From Cordia subcordata (lineage: Eukaryota; Streptophyta; Magnoliopsida; Boraginales; Cordiaceae), in assembly GCA_028554755.1 (NCBI GenBank), contig JAPTOF010000001.1, positions 6,182,501 through 6,246,500 of the forward strand: 64,000 nt of DNA, in the 5' to 3' direction. Both the position numbers and the translations under genes were made by a program. Below, in pieces: positions 46,501-58,913 of this stretch; position 1 is the first letter of the stretch; each line of letters begins with the position of its first letter. Under the pieces are notes generated by a model, which had not been told where the DNA came from, did no database searches, and worked only from the letters and a program-made list of their open reading frames with translations.

Positions 46501-49500
46501 TCAAGTTCCACTTGATTCATCTCCGGGAACAATTCCTGCTACGAGCAGCAACTAACATCCTTGAATTCCCCGGCCAAAAGAAAAATAAAAACTAACATCC
46601 TTGAATCTCCTACCACTTCTCTCTTCCTAAGAAATGGCTCCTCTTTCAAGGGTTAGCAACAATACTATCTGTATAAGCTTGACGGTGAACTATGTTTCTG
46701 GATTACTGACGACTTGTCCTGGAAAAAGAATAGCAGAAAAGAAATTTTATTCAACCATAGTAGACAAGATTATAGAAATATTCGTAAATAGTAAAAATCA
46801 GTCAGATTTGGTCTTTTAACTTCTGTTATCTACTTGTCTGATACATTCACTTGACAAACACCATCAGAAACCCCATTAAGGAACACTATTCAATTTCCAT
46901 TTTAAGAGAACCAAGGAAGCCTCTCAATATATAGAGAGGAGGCAATTGTTCTAACATAATCTTTCAAACACCAAAATGAGTTGCATGGCATCTTCTTTTC
47001 ATGTGAATGCACAGAATTCTTACATACATCATGTACTACATAGCACAGTGTCTGTAGGCAATCGAATGATAAATTTCTGCTCAGAGGCTTCACAAAGACA
47101 AAGTAATTCAATTATCATTAAGTTCAAAAGGCAAAATTACATGTTTTGTTTTCAAAAACCATGAAAAGCTGACCAAACTATAGATACTGTAAAACTAATA
47201 TGAGAAAATTGGAAGGGAACCATACCATGCATGCTTTTAATAAAGTAATCCAACTCTGAGAAGCATAATGTCTTTTGAAGGTAAGGCGAGGGTTGTTGAA
47301 CCACAAAATATGAAAAGTGGCGGCAATCAGGATCATTTCTCGGTTTTGCAATCTCAACCTGTCTCATTAACCCTTCTCGATCATAACATGGAACCTCATT
47401 TTGACCAGCAATAGCAAGCCCTTGATCCCAAGCTGAATTTACAACCTGTACCAGCATGAAATTCAAAAATTAAGTCCCAACAAGATGATAACAGGTGTGA
47501 GCATAGAACCATAATGCTATACTTTATAACTCAATAACAATTATGCAGCCAGAGATACAGTAGAAGCTTGTAAACCTGCCAACTCAAGCCTTCTGGATCT
47601 GCCAAAGCTTCGTCTTCATGACATGGAGCCTGTGACCCTGAGCATACAAACTTCATTATCACTGAATGCTTTTTCAGTATCTCAAAAACTGAAGAATAAC
47701 CATCTTGGTTTGTTGGGTTGTAATATCCAGCTGTGAGCTCTGCAGCATGACTGCTTGTTTTGTACCACCAATAAATAGTGGGAATCTGCATGATGTAATC
47801 ACTCAAATACTAATCAATCATGGACGTGAAAATTCTTCTCAAAACAGCAAAACTACCCACATACTTTCTTCCTGTCTTCTGAACAGGAATGTGTGTTGCT
47901 CACTAGATATCATTTTAACTTCAGGGTCAGTCAATTCCTTGTAACAAGAGTTGAGGCATTTTCCGGTTTGAACAATCAGCCATCATTTATTGCAACAATT
48001 TCTAGGACCTCTAAGGCAAAACAATACAAGCACTTGATAGATCCCATAACGTGTTCCATGTTTCTATACCTATATTTTGCAAATTTTTGTTCACGAAGGC
48101 AAGGAACATAGTTGAGCAAAATTTAATTCTCAGTCCTAACCAATATCTGTGCCAAGTTATCTTCAGTGTATCAATCTAACAACAAAATGATCCTGAGGAA
48201 TAAATGCCTGTCACTTCTGAGTTCTGCTTTTGACTCATTTCCTGAGTATGCCTATGGGACATTATGACAAATAGGGAGTATTTTACATAATAAGTTTAGT
48301 GTGGAACTAAAATTACCATAAAGAGAAAGGCTGTGTCTCAAAATTTTCACCACCTCATAAAGTTCTAAAGCTGAAAAACGAAAGGAGTTTCTGAAACTAA
48401 ACAAATCGACCCTATACTTATAACTTTTTCAGATATTTGAAGTTCAGACAGATGATATAATTTCCCTGACACTCTGGCAATAAAATAAGTACAAATGTAA
48501 AGCAAATTCCCTTTTTGGCCCTTTATTTTCTCCATTGGATGCTGAATGAGAAAACAATTGAATAGCCTTAGAAAAACTACTCATAACTCAGGTATGAGAA
48601 GAATACCTTGACAACTATTGGTATCTCCTCAAATGCAAGATTTGCAAGAGAGAGCACATTGTCAGCATGATCTATTAAGACTTGAGCATACCAACGGAGG
48701 AAGAAACGTCCATAGTAACTATCATAGTCACCTCGATCACAGAAGAATCCAGTGTCCTGTGGCCTAGAATTATAACAACCAGCATTATCAGGTCCCCTAG
48801 CCAAGAAGGAGTGTCCTCGCAACTTGGCAGCTTTCCGGAGGTTCTGAAGGGAGTATTTATCATAACACTGACCCAAAAGAAATAAAGTACATTAATGGTT
48901 TCATCCAGACAGCATAAATGCAAAATTATGTTGGAAGGATGAAGTAGAGCAAAGCAATATGAATTTAGCATACAAAGAAATGATGCAGAAATTCAAATGT
49001 AGAATGACCTCACTGGCAAAAGTAAACTGATGTTACGTAGCAGGAGACACAAAATATAAATTTTGCAACAAAGATGAGATTCAGCCCCTCTTCCAGACAT
49101 GTTTCAATGAGTTCAGAAAAAAGAAGCCAGGAAAAAGAAAGAGGCTAAAATGCATGCATGCAGAAGTTTTCACGTGTCTAGAGACATGAACATGTTGCAT
49201 AGGAAAAAAAAAAATCCGATTTTCTTTTCTCTTATATTTTAATTTTACAAAGAATTAGGGGGTCTCTCAAAAGCCCCTTCTTCCCAAGTGCAGTAGAGAA
49301 TTAGGTGGCACATTATCTGATGTCAAGCCACAGAACGTAAACAATCTTATGTGATTGGTGGCATGATTTTTTCACTTTCCAAAGCTTCAGCGAAATATAG
49401 AATTTACTGTAAGATTTCATCTCTACTGATTAATATACATACTTACAACTTACAAGAACATGTCATACAACATTCATCTGGTATAATTTACTTAATGAAG

Positions 49501-52500
49501 GGAAAAGCAGTCAAATATACCTATACTTTGATGGTATAGAAAATGTTCCAAACTTTCAAAGTTATAAATAGAAAGCTATAAGAGTTCTATGTTGACAAAC
49601 TAACATTACAAATAGCTTAGCAAAATGTATCAGAACAGATTTCACAGGTGGAATATTGCCTATCTGAAATTACAAGGTTAAGTTGATAGGTACCTGAAAC
49701 TCACCAATACCAGGATATCTCCATCCCATTCTTTCAGAAAAAGAAGGATACTTTAGCTCCCCAGAGGCACCAAGTCCAATTTCAACAGCTGTAATCATAC
49801 CTTCTATAAAAAGATCATCAAATTCAATCCGGAAGCTTCTCATGAAATCAAAGTAAACCTGCAATTTTATCATTAGCTGAGGACAACTTCACTTGTATAT
49901 GGAAATTATGGACAAGGCTGTTCTTGCAGACAGAAGCTGTGCAGGAACTAACTGTATATCCTAGATATGAAAACACAGAGCATGTTCAAAGTATACTGGT
50001 CAAAAAGCACCACTAGAGTAAAATTTGACAGGCTCTATCATCCAGCCAAAGATGAGCTTTTTTATAGCAATATTCCTCAAGGGAAAAGGCATAAGGAAAG
50101 TCTAAAGTAGTATTCACCTTTTGCAGATGTAAAAAACACATAGAAAGACCATTTTGCCTGATACAACCCTGTTGTTTCAACATTACCAAATTAAAAAAGG
50201 GAGATTGCTCTCTCTGGCCTATAACCAAAATAAGAACTCTTAACATTTTTCTGCTTTTATATCCCACTTATGAACATTATATGCATGAGGCAAGGATAGC
50301 TCCTCTGCCATACCTTTCTCGGTTCTTTCTTCTGCTCCCTTTTGGGTGTCCGTTGTAACTTAAAACATGATAATTGGCACTTAGTTCATTGTATAGTATC
50401 TCTTACCCTTACCAAATTCAATTAACTGCTCTTTGTTTCCAGTTCATTCCTTACCAGCATTCAAATATTAAACTGTTACTTTTCAAAAATCTAAAAGCAT
50501 GAAAGTCTTATTCTAGCCTTGATGACCCATTATTAAATATAATTTTTCTTATTAAAACATAGTCTAACAGCTAGAAATTGCTTCAGGGACATATAGCTTC
50601 AGTAGATTTGCTTTAACAAGACATCTCCTAGTAAACCATGCTCTCTTATGCATGACATACACTAACAGCTAGAAGTTGCGGAAGGAAATATAGCTTTAAT
50701 ACATACATTAAGTTTAACAAGACATCCTAGAAGATGAGGGGAAGGTTGGACATAATAGAAGAGCAACTCTTTAAAAGTGGAGCAAGTGAATATGTCAGGC
50801 ACACAAGCTGAGCTACAAACACAGTGAGCATATGGAACGTGTGTTACTGAACCAATAATTACAGTCCTCTTCCCAACGCCACCCCTGAAGAAAAGAAATT
50901 GAAAGCAAAAAGCAAAGAAACAAGGAAGAGAGCAGCTACTGGATTTGCTCCTTCTCACGTTCGTGATGTGATGGGATAGAAATCAAGAAACCACTTTGAG
51001 TCTTGTGTGAACAAACAAGAGTTAGGAATTAAATGCTGAGCACAGCATTTATTAACATCTCGAGATGATTAAAAGTGAAAAGCTGGTAAATAGGAGTTCA
51101 ACACTTGACCAACAGGAGAATGATCAACAAAAGATAAATACCTCTATCCCGCTTCTTCCTTTTAATACTCGTTCTTTATCAATGCCCCAAGAAAGGCATT
51201 CGGTGTTTCTTCTTCCTTCCCGATCCCTGAAGAATATATCTTGGTTGTCTTTTCCAATCTCTAGAACCCACTGGGGTAGGGATATAAATACACCACCAGA
51301 ATCATTTCCTCCATGCTCATGAAATGCCATCACCACCTTCATAACAAAAAAGGAGAGTGACTACCCTTCTACTTCTATGAAATCCTTGCCAAAAATATAC
51401 TAGGGTAAGATATTCTGCAAGAAATTATACAGATGATTAACCTTCCACCCACCCCCCCAAAAAAAAAAAAAAAGGAACAGAAAACACTAAAGAGAAAACA
51501 ACTAGGGTTGTATAAATTAATTAACAATCATGGTGTAATGGACTTCATCTGAAACCAAGGAAATACAGATCTACTGATGCTTTTTTGGGGATTCATGCAA
51601 GTTGAAGATCCAATCCACCATTGAGAACAGCTAAGTCAACAGATGTAATAGATTCTAATAATTTTCACTTAAAAATGTGTATTGTGATGTTTAAGAAGGA
51701 CGAAGATCGACAACAGAAGATAACCTGCAACTTTATTCCAAACTCGCGAATCATATTAAATAATTGCCTATATCCAGACCATTCATATTTCTGTGGACTC
51801 CACCCTTCAACAATACCCCACCAGCAATTCACAAAAACACCATCTACATGCAAAGATTTTAGGTGTTGCAACTCCTGTCTAACGCCTTCAGGATCAATCA
51901 GCTGACAAAAGTTGTTGATTAAACAGGTCTGCCACAATGAGATTCACGAACTTCAGAACATATAATCAGAAAGAAATTTTCCAAAAAGAGGCTGATCTGG
52001 CTACTCAAATAGTTAATGCATAGTGAAACGTTAATAGGAACAATATAGAAAAAACCACCAACCAATCAATAATAGAGTTTATTCAAAATTCTTATGAGTG
52101 CTTACAGTAAGCATCACATAAACAGGCACATAAGGACTTCCTGAAAGGTGACATCCATGCTCCACAGAGTGAACTTCTTGCATCAGCTGCAATAATGTAC
52201 ACATGACGGATAAATTATCTCTATATTTTCATTAGAAGCTACTACAAACTAAACTAAAACCACAAAACCAAAATATCTACTCAAAGTAATGATGAAAATG
52301 AAGATTAGAGCATAGAATTTATTGGGGGGGGAAAAAAAAGATTACGACTTAGAATCTTCTATATTACTGGTTGAGATAGAGTCAGAAGTACAAACAAAAA
52401 CCAGATCCAAAAATAAAGAAATTGAAAGGCCTGCATCTTTACAGTTCATCAGTTTGAGAGAAGCAAATACTTAAATATCATAAAGTGGGTCATGAAACCA

Positions 52501-54860
52501 CTACCTAAGGAAATAAGTTTGGTAATAATATGTTTGCATCTATTCTTTTCTTTCTTCTCCCACTTTTTCAGATGTAACCTACAGTTATAAGCGCACAGTC
52601 AACATCATAGCTAAGCAGGTTCAGTTACTAGACAAGGAAAAAGGAAAGGAGAAATATAAACAAGGGAAAAGGGAAAAGAAAGAGGAGATAATACTTCCTC
52701 TTAATATGTTAAAATATACTTCTTAAAAAGAAACATCCAACTGGAACTGCGATATTGTATTTTCACTACAAGCAAGTTACACCTGATCTGGCTCCAAGCA
52801 TTCAGATGAGTTGATGGGGCTAACGCTAGTATATTTATCAGCCTTTGTATCTGTCTCTGTAACAACAACTGAATCAAGAGATGCTGGTGAGAAACTCTCG
52901 TCGATTCTGAGGACAGACCTCTGACAGTCTATTGATGTTTTTATGGAGCTATTCCTCAAAGAACATGCTGACACAGGACTTTCGACTGATCTCATATGAT
53001 ACGTCCCCTGCAATAATAACAGGAAACAATAAATAACCCGAGCCATTGAAATTCTATGCTTATCCTTTCAAAAATGTAGCAATTCTTTATCAAATCAGAT
53101 ATAGTATTTTGCTGACAGGGAATCTCAGCTAACATTTTGGAAGGATGGGTGTATAGGTCAAGGTTGTTAGAATCCAACAATAGAGAGATTATACCAGTGT
53201 TCTGAACAAATCAGGGAATAGTCCATATCATAATAACAACCATGATTTTTAAGCAACATCACTCATTGCAGCAAAACTATTCTCAAGTCCACATACTAGA
53301 TAATTGTATTAACTTATATTGTCATTTGCAACTTGACCAGATTTTCTGTGCGATGAAATCACTTTTCTTTTTATTCCTTGAAATAGGAGAGAGATGCAGA
53401 ACACAAGTATCTAACTGCCTCCAACATTAAGGTAAAATCAAATAGTTTGTCTTAACAGAATTCCATGAAAAAGGTTCCTTAACCAAATCAGAATCACAAG
53501 ATGTGCAATCCTATAAGCAGCTCAGGTATAACTGTTTAGCTGTGCAACTTAACTATTGTTTAAACATGTAAATGTATCTCTAACTAAATCGACTAATAAG
53601 CGAAACCACAATAATTACTACATAAATCATAAATCATCTAATCCACCTTCAACTCTACCAACATGCCATAAGCAGACATCACACTTACACATCTAAATCT
53701 GCCTCCCACCCCCCCAAAACAAGATTACAAGAAAAACAAACAATCAGCATTAACACCATAAAGCAAACCGACCTAATTAAACTCTAATTTTCAATTTTAC
53801 CAACACTACCAATCATAAATTTACTTACAATTCAACATTTGCCCTGCCCAATTTTGCTAACCGTAACTTTACTAAAATGCACGAAAGCAACAAGTAATCG
53901 ATTAATTTTATTAATTAACAAAACAAAATGGCTTCACAATTGAAGCAAATAAATTTTTCATAATTAAGCTATGGAAAATTACTCTAGAGGTCGATCACTG
54001 AACATTCTCTTTTTCACATTTTTCTCCACTTACTCTTGCCTCGCAAATGACATGTTTTCCCTTCTCCGATATTCAATTAAATGACTCATCAGAACAAATG
54101 CACTTCTTTGACATGGGAATTACTTATTCAGGACCCATTTGGATCGACTTTCTCAAAGAAAAACACTTCTTTTCACGAAAAGGACATATCTTTTTTTATT
54201 GTATATTGACTTAAAAAGAAAAGCTAAAACTCTAAAATTGAGCTTTGCTTTTCTCCATCAGCCAAAAATTTGAGCTTTCCTAAAAAAATCACAAAAGAAC
54301 TCCTTTTTCAAAAGCCAATTCAAAGGAGAACTTAGAATAAATACAAAATTTAGTGACGGCTTCATTTAAAAAAAAAAAGGAAAAGAAAAAAAGTTTCAGT
54401 GACTAATTTGAAACTACGCAATTTGCGATCTCACCATATCCACATGGGAATTATTGTTAGCGTTAACAGGAGGAGGCTGTGACTGCCTGTAAGTGGTACC
54501 ATCGGGTTCAACGGTCCAACCGGCCTCGCGGGCAAGGGCGGAAAGGACGTCGTTCATGTCAGCACGGGCGGGCAACGGGAAGTTGCCGTACTGGCGGAGG
54601 CCGGACAACATTCTGCTCGTTATAGCGCGGCGGTGGCGTTCCCGGAGCTTGGTGCGCTCCTTTTCCTTCTCTCTTTCTTTTCTGTTCTTAGTCGATGGAG
54701 AAGAAGAGGTGGTGGTTGTTGTTGTGGTGGTCATGGTGGCGGCAAAGCCGCGGGGGCGGCGCTGTGGAGGTTGGGTAGGGTGGGGCTGAGGTTGGGGATT
54801 CATATCTTGAGAGGAGATGACGTGGGGCTGGGGGTGGTGGTGGCTGGTGGTGGTGTTCAT
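46501..54860 (-). CDS. BAM8: BZR1-type beta-amylase-like transcription factor, BAM8-like
   Basis: Nuclear regulator joining a BZR1-type DNA-binding domain to a glycoside hydrolase 14 fold; the family binds brassinosteroid-related promoter elements. Exons on the minus strand: 54860-54435, 53007-52783, 52186-52106, 51928-51725, 51336-51142, 49858-49694, 48867-48607, 47785-47576, 47445-47226, 46535-46501; phases agree, 673 residues. Residues about 60-128 are the BZR1 part ([38 protein letters not shown]), preceded by His/Pro/Gln- and Thr-rich tracts. The amylase part includes [46 protein letters not shown] and [20 protein letters not shown]. Against soybean beta-amylase, Glu186 is kept (E411), but the loop Asp101 and the base Glu380 appear replaced by Gly (near G326, G569), so it is probably not a starch hydrolase. 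BAM8 rather than BAM7 is inferred from the KKHSV-x-MKFVCSG region. Confidence 0.93.
54131..54331. mobile_element. Worn Tourist-like MITE in BAM8 intron 1
   Basis: Begins GGACCCATTTGGATCGAC and has AAAAACACTTCTTTT, AAAAAGAAAAGCTAAAACTC and CAAAAGCCAATTCAAAGG blocks, the last being the degraded right end. It is related to the family at 11830 and 40106. Confidence 0.5.
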
Positions 54861-54871
54861 TTTTGCTGCAT
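54857..54871 (-). other. Four-codon upstream ORF overlapping the BAM8 start
   Basis: An ATG at 54871 starts a frame coding MQQK whose TGA overlaps the main start as ATGA (54860-54857). If the transcript includes it, ribosomes would stop exactly at the main start codon, an arrangement suited to reinitiation. The transcript start is not visible, so use is uncertain. Confidence 0.6.
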
Positions 54872-55279
54872 GTCTCACACTCGCCTCCGCAGCCGCTCTA
54901 CTCTAGTGAAGTGTTAAAAGCTACATACAAATTTTTTATATACACACATATAATATAATATTGTTATATTATATTATATACATTCATTTTAGATATACGA
55001 GGTGGGGCTAATAATTTGATTTGGTCCACCACGTTTCAACTTTTAAGCTCTACACCACTTTTCTTTTCTTTCTTTTTTTGGGTATTTAGACATTGATTTT
55101 CTTCTTCTTTTTTTTTTTTTGTTTTAAGTAAATTCAAACCATAATTGTGGTGTCTATTCTGCAAAATGATAATTTAGGGATCAACACGGGGATAAATTTT
55201 AATTGGCAATAAATGGGTTTATATGCATGAGAGGTTCATTTTTCAATCTCAATTGAACAATTAAATAAATAAATAAACT
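54861..55279. promoter_or_regulatory. BAM8 promoter and leader
   Basis: Upstream of the minus-strand start. A TATA-rich palindromic stretch (54940-54980, ATATAATATAATATTG...TATATTATATAC) lies about 90-120 bp from the ATG and could supply the TATA element. No other element is identified. Confidence 0.4.
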
Positions 55280-56228
55280 TTTTTTTTCTAAAATACGTCT
55301 TACTTACTCTTTGACGTTTGGTACACAAATTACATCCTTATCATTCAATCTAATACAAGTCAATTTTACGTTTATGTACATTCCTATTACACCATTTCAA
55401 TTCATGCTCATTATCTTTTTAGGGTCTTTTTGAATGCTATATTGCAATTACTAGGTAGTATAATTAGTATAATAGTAATTAATATACTGCCTAAATATTA
55501 TAGAGTAATTTAAATTATAAGACATATTTGGTTACACTATGTAATTACAAAGTAATTTGATATATCATGTTTGGTTGTACAAATAATAACGACGTAGTTA
55601 AATAATTTAATTTTAGAAGTGAATATTTATTTTTAAAATTAATAATAATACTCACAAATATTTTTAAAAAAATTTTGAAATTTTTTTTTATTAAATATAT
55701 AAAACTAAATATTATCTGCTACTAATATTTTGAAAATTAATAATTATATACCAAAACATAATAATATTTAATTATAATAAAAAATTATAAAAATTTATAA
55801 AATCAAATAAATTATATATTTTAAAAATATCTATTTATATATTATTTATTTTATATTATATATTTTTATTTATTTGTTTAACATTTATTTATTTTAATGT
55901 TATTTAAATTTATTATTTATTTATTATTTGTTATTTGTATTTATTTTATAGTGAAACATACAAAACATAAAAAGAATAAAAGAGTATGAAAAATTGTTTT
56001 AGATTCACATCTCACCCAGTAGAATTTAAGAGTATAACCCCTAACCAAATAATTACTTGGTTAGATAAATACGTCTAATTGTGATATTACTTCCAATTAA
56101 ACTCAAATCCAATTATACACCCGTTAAGGGAACAAAATTTTGATTAATGTGAAAAACGTAAACAAATATGAAAACCTGATATTTCGGGAAAAGAGAAAAA
56201 GGGTCAAGCTCAAAATTAAGCTAAGAAA

Positions 56229-57914
56229 CTATAGCCCTAAAGTAAATGGTGTATTGGTGGCGGGTAACCAAGAGGCCCCCGACAAAAAATTGTCAACAGT
56301 AAATTGTGATGCTTGTGATGGATCAGTAATGGCATGGTAACCCTTCCAGTTGACTCTATTTTTTGTTGAAGAACCAGGTCCACTGTTGTCATACTCAGCA
56401 TAGTAAACATTATCAATATCTGCATGAACATCCCAACTTAACCAACCAGCAGGGTCAATAAAGCCACCAATAAAGCTTCTGATAACAACGGTTCTAGAGT
56501 ATGGTCCCCAAGGCCTCCCAAGATAACTCTGCACTGAGCTGAGATCTCCAGAGGCCAAAATTTTCGAGTTTTGGATGATGAAACCAGTGTTTTCATGTGG
56601 GGAGAATCGCTTTTGTGCTGTAATAACGACCGTGTCGTGGTTGGGCCTCCTGGCGTAGATGTTGCAGTTCTGGAAAACTGCTGCTGCGTTTCCGAATATA
56701 AAATCTACTGTTCCATATATGTCGCATTCCCTATAGAATTGCCTGCCCGAATGCGCGTATAATGTGTCTTGGTACCCCTCGAAGCTGCATCTGTAGAAAA
56801 CTGAGAAATCCGATTTTGACATTAGTGCCACTGCTTGGCCACTTCCGGGGCCTGCTGTGTTCTGGAAAGTGATATCGCATGCAATAAATCCATCTCCTTC
56901 TACCCCTGTCGAGCCAATTGCTTGTATGGTTAAATATAGACTGTAAAATCTAGCTAATTGTGAAATTGACATGTATCTGTTAAACTATATCTTTACACGT
57001 ATTCATTAGGATGAAAGATCCCAAGTATTGTTACCAAATGTAGATGTTTGAAAGGTGCTACTGGGTCCTCCAACGCGCTTGTTTCCAGTGATGATGGTCT
57101 TCCCAATGCCTTCTCCAACAATCACGATGTTCTTCACAGATTCATCTATCTGCACATGTCCGTCATAAGTCCCAGCCTTAACATGTATAACATACCTGCC
57201 CGATCCTCGCCTCTTGGGTGCAGAATCAATCGCCTCTTGAATTGTTTTTCCATTCCCTGAGCCATCTTCGGCTACCACAAAATCGGCACGCACATTTGCA
57301 GAACCCTGCAGCAGTCTTCTGTAAGCATTTGATGCCCAACCAGGCACAGAAGCCTTGTCTGATAATGCATTGGCTGCATCAAAATGCACTGCAAGCGCGT
57401 TTTTTATCAAGACGGACACATTCTTCGCCAAATGTAGTAGAAATTCATCAGGTAATATGCCTAGATCAGGGAACCCTGTAATGCACGTCTCAACATTTGC
57501 TAAAGCCATGCTGAGCCATGTTTGTTTATCTGCAGAAGCGCTTTTGGCATCACCATTTACAGCAAGGTTAAGCCTGGACACAGTGCTATCTAAGAGTTTA
57601 GAACAATCACTCAATGCAGCCTTGTCAGGATCGTTTTTAACCATCTCCGCACCTTCCATAATCACATTTTTGGCATGAAGGGCTTTGTGTAAAGCAGTAT
57701 GCGTGACGATATTGGCAAAGTCATGATCAGTGCTTTGGTTGCCAGTAAATTCATTAGATTTCTGACTTATGTGATACTCACAAGCTTCTGGGCATGGCGT
57801 TTTTTGACACCATGAATGGAAACTTGATGAGCGCGAAGAATGAGTTGAATTAATGGAGGATAAAAGCAAAAGAATAGATGAAAGAACAAATGGTATTCTG
57901 GAAGCCATTGTCAT
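56229..57914 (-). CDS. Group I pectin methylesterase with PMEI pro-region, copy 1
   Basis: Removes methyl esters from cell-wall homogalacturonan after secretion. Exon 1 57914-57035, exon 2 56905-56229, intron 129 bp, 518 residues. Residues 1-27 are a signal peptide (FVLSSILLLLSS). A PMEI-like pro-region follows (HSWCQKTPCPEACEYHI near residue 36, then DCSKLLD, VETCITGF) to about 195. The subtilase processing motif RRLL is near residue 199. The PME domain carries QAVAL, YQDTLYAHSGRQFYREC, GTVDFIFG and LGRPWGPYSRTV, so both catalytic Asp residues and the Arg are present. The first signature, usually GxYxE, is GTYDG here, and the PMEI start has an extra Cys (TPCP, where copy 2 has TPYP). The start at 57914 (MTMASR) or 57908 are both possible. 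Paralogue of the gene at 60219-62402. Confidence 0.95.
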
Positions 57915-57960
57915 GAAATCCGCTAGCTTACTTCTGGTCAGGCAATGGAATGTTTTTGTG

Positions 57961-57970
57961 TATATATATA
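57961..57970 (-). promoter_or_regulatory. TATA box of PME copy 1
   Basis: TATATATATA lies 47 bp upstream of the start codon and is followed by CACAAAAACAT. The same arrangement is kept in front of copy 2. It implies a short leader of about 15-20 bases. Confidence 0.6.
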
Positions 57971-58239
57971 GTTTTGATTGTGTTTGGTGACTTTTAATTG
58001 CAGAGAAAGAGTAACTACACCACTTTCATTGCTCGACTTTATCTTCTAGTAAGAGTTATTTTTTGGCAGCAATCAATGGATACGTTACTTAGCACGAGTC
58101 TCGATGATCAATTAACAATTTATTAATTTTATAATTCTTTTTCTTTTATAGTTATGCGATAATTTCATTAATAGTGTATCACGGTTACCTGCTCAAAGTT
58201 AATTCGCACCTATAAATATTCTTTGATTTAAGGGATCAG

Positions 58240-58913
58240 GGGTTTCTTCGATAAACTTAACTATTAGAATAGCTTATAGCTTTAGGTAACAGACAACTAT
58301 TATATTTTAACTATTAGCTAAAATCCGTTTAGCTATTTGATTGAATAAAATGTGTTTGATAAAATTAGTTATTAGACTAATCCATTAATACAAAATGACC
58401 TAAAAAGATATTGGTGTTATGCTACTATTATTGTGTTAACTATAATTTACTTTTATAATTATATATATGTTTCTTATAGAAATATTTTATTATTAGAGCA
58501 TAATAAAATTTCTTTTTTGATAAATTAGTTATATAAAAAAAATATTTTTTACTATAGATATATTTTTTAATTAACTGAAAATTTATTTCTTTGGAAAAAT
58601 AAATAGAGGAATAAGACTTATAATTTTTTAATATATTTTGATGTGGATAGAATTTGAATTTGATTTTTCTATTATTTTGTATTTATATTTGTGAAAGAAA
58701 ATATAAAAATATAAAGAGAAAATGGATAGAAGGTTAAATTGCCAAAAAAAAGTGAGCAGATAGTAGAATTGCCAAAAAAATATTAATATCTCATAAACAC
58801 TACAAATATTATTTCATATAGAAACACTGTTTTATGAACAACAAATTAATTGAAATAAGATTTTGATCAAATCAAAACACTAAATGACAATTGAAATACT
58901 TTTGCCAAACCGA
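58240..58913. mobile_element. AT-rich MITE-like repeat, copy 2 of 3
   Basis: Upstream of PME copy 1. Homologous to 3629-4170 and 62717-63309 (TGTTTGATAAAATTAGTTATTAG, TATTTTGATGTGGATAG, GAGAAAATGGATAGAAGG blocks). The right end TTTTGCCAAACCGAG is a weak inverted match to the left end. Confidence 0.55.

Noticed and set aside
46634..47164. Plus-strand ORFs near the BAM8 3' end
   Set aside because: They lie in the last intron and 3' region of the minus-strand gene and show no protein family features.
54493..54917. Plus-strand ORFs opposite BAM8 exon 1
   Set aside because: They are antisense shadows of the GC-rich BZR1-domain exon; the minus-strand reading matches a known domain.
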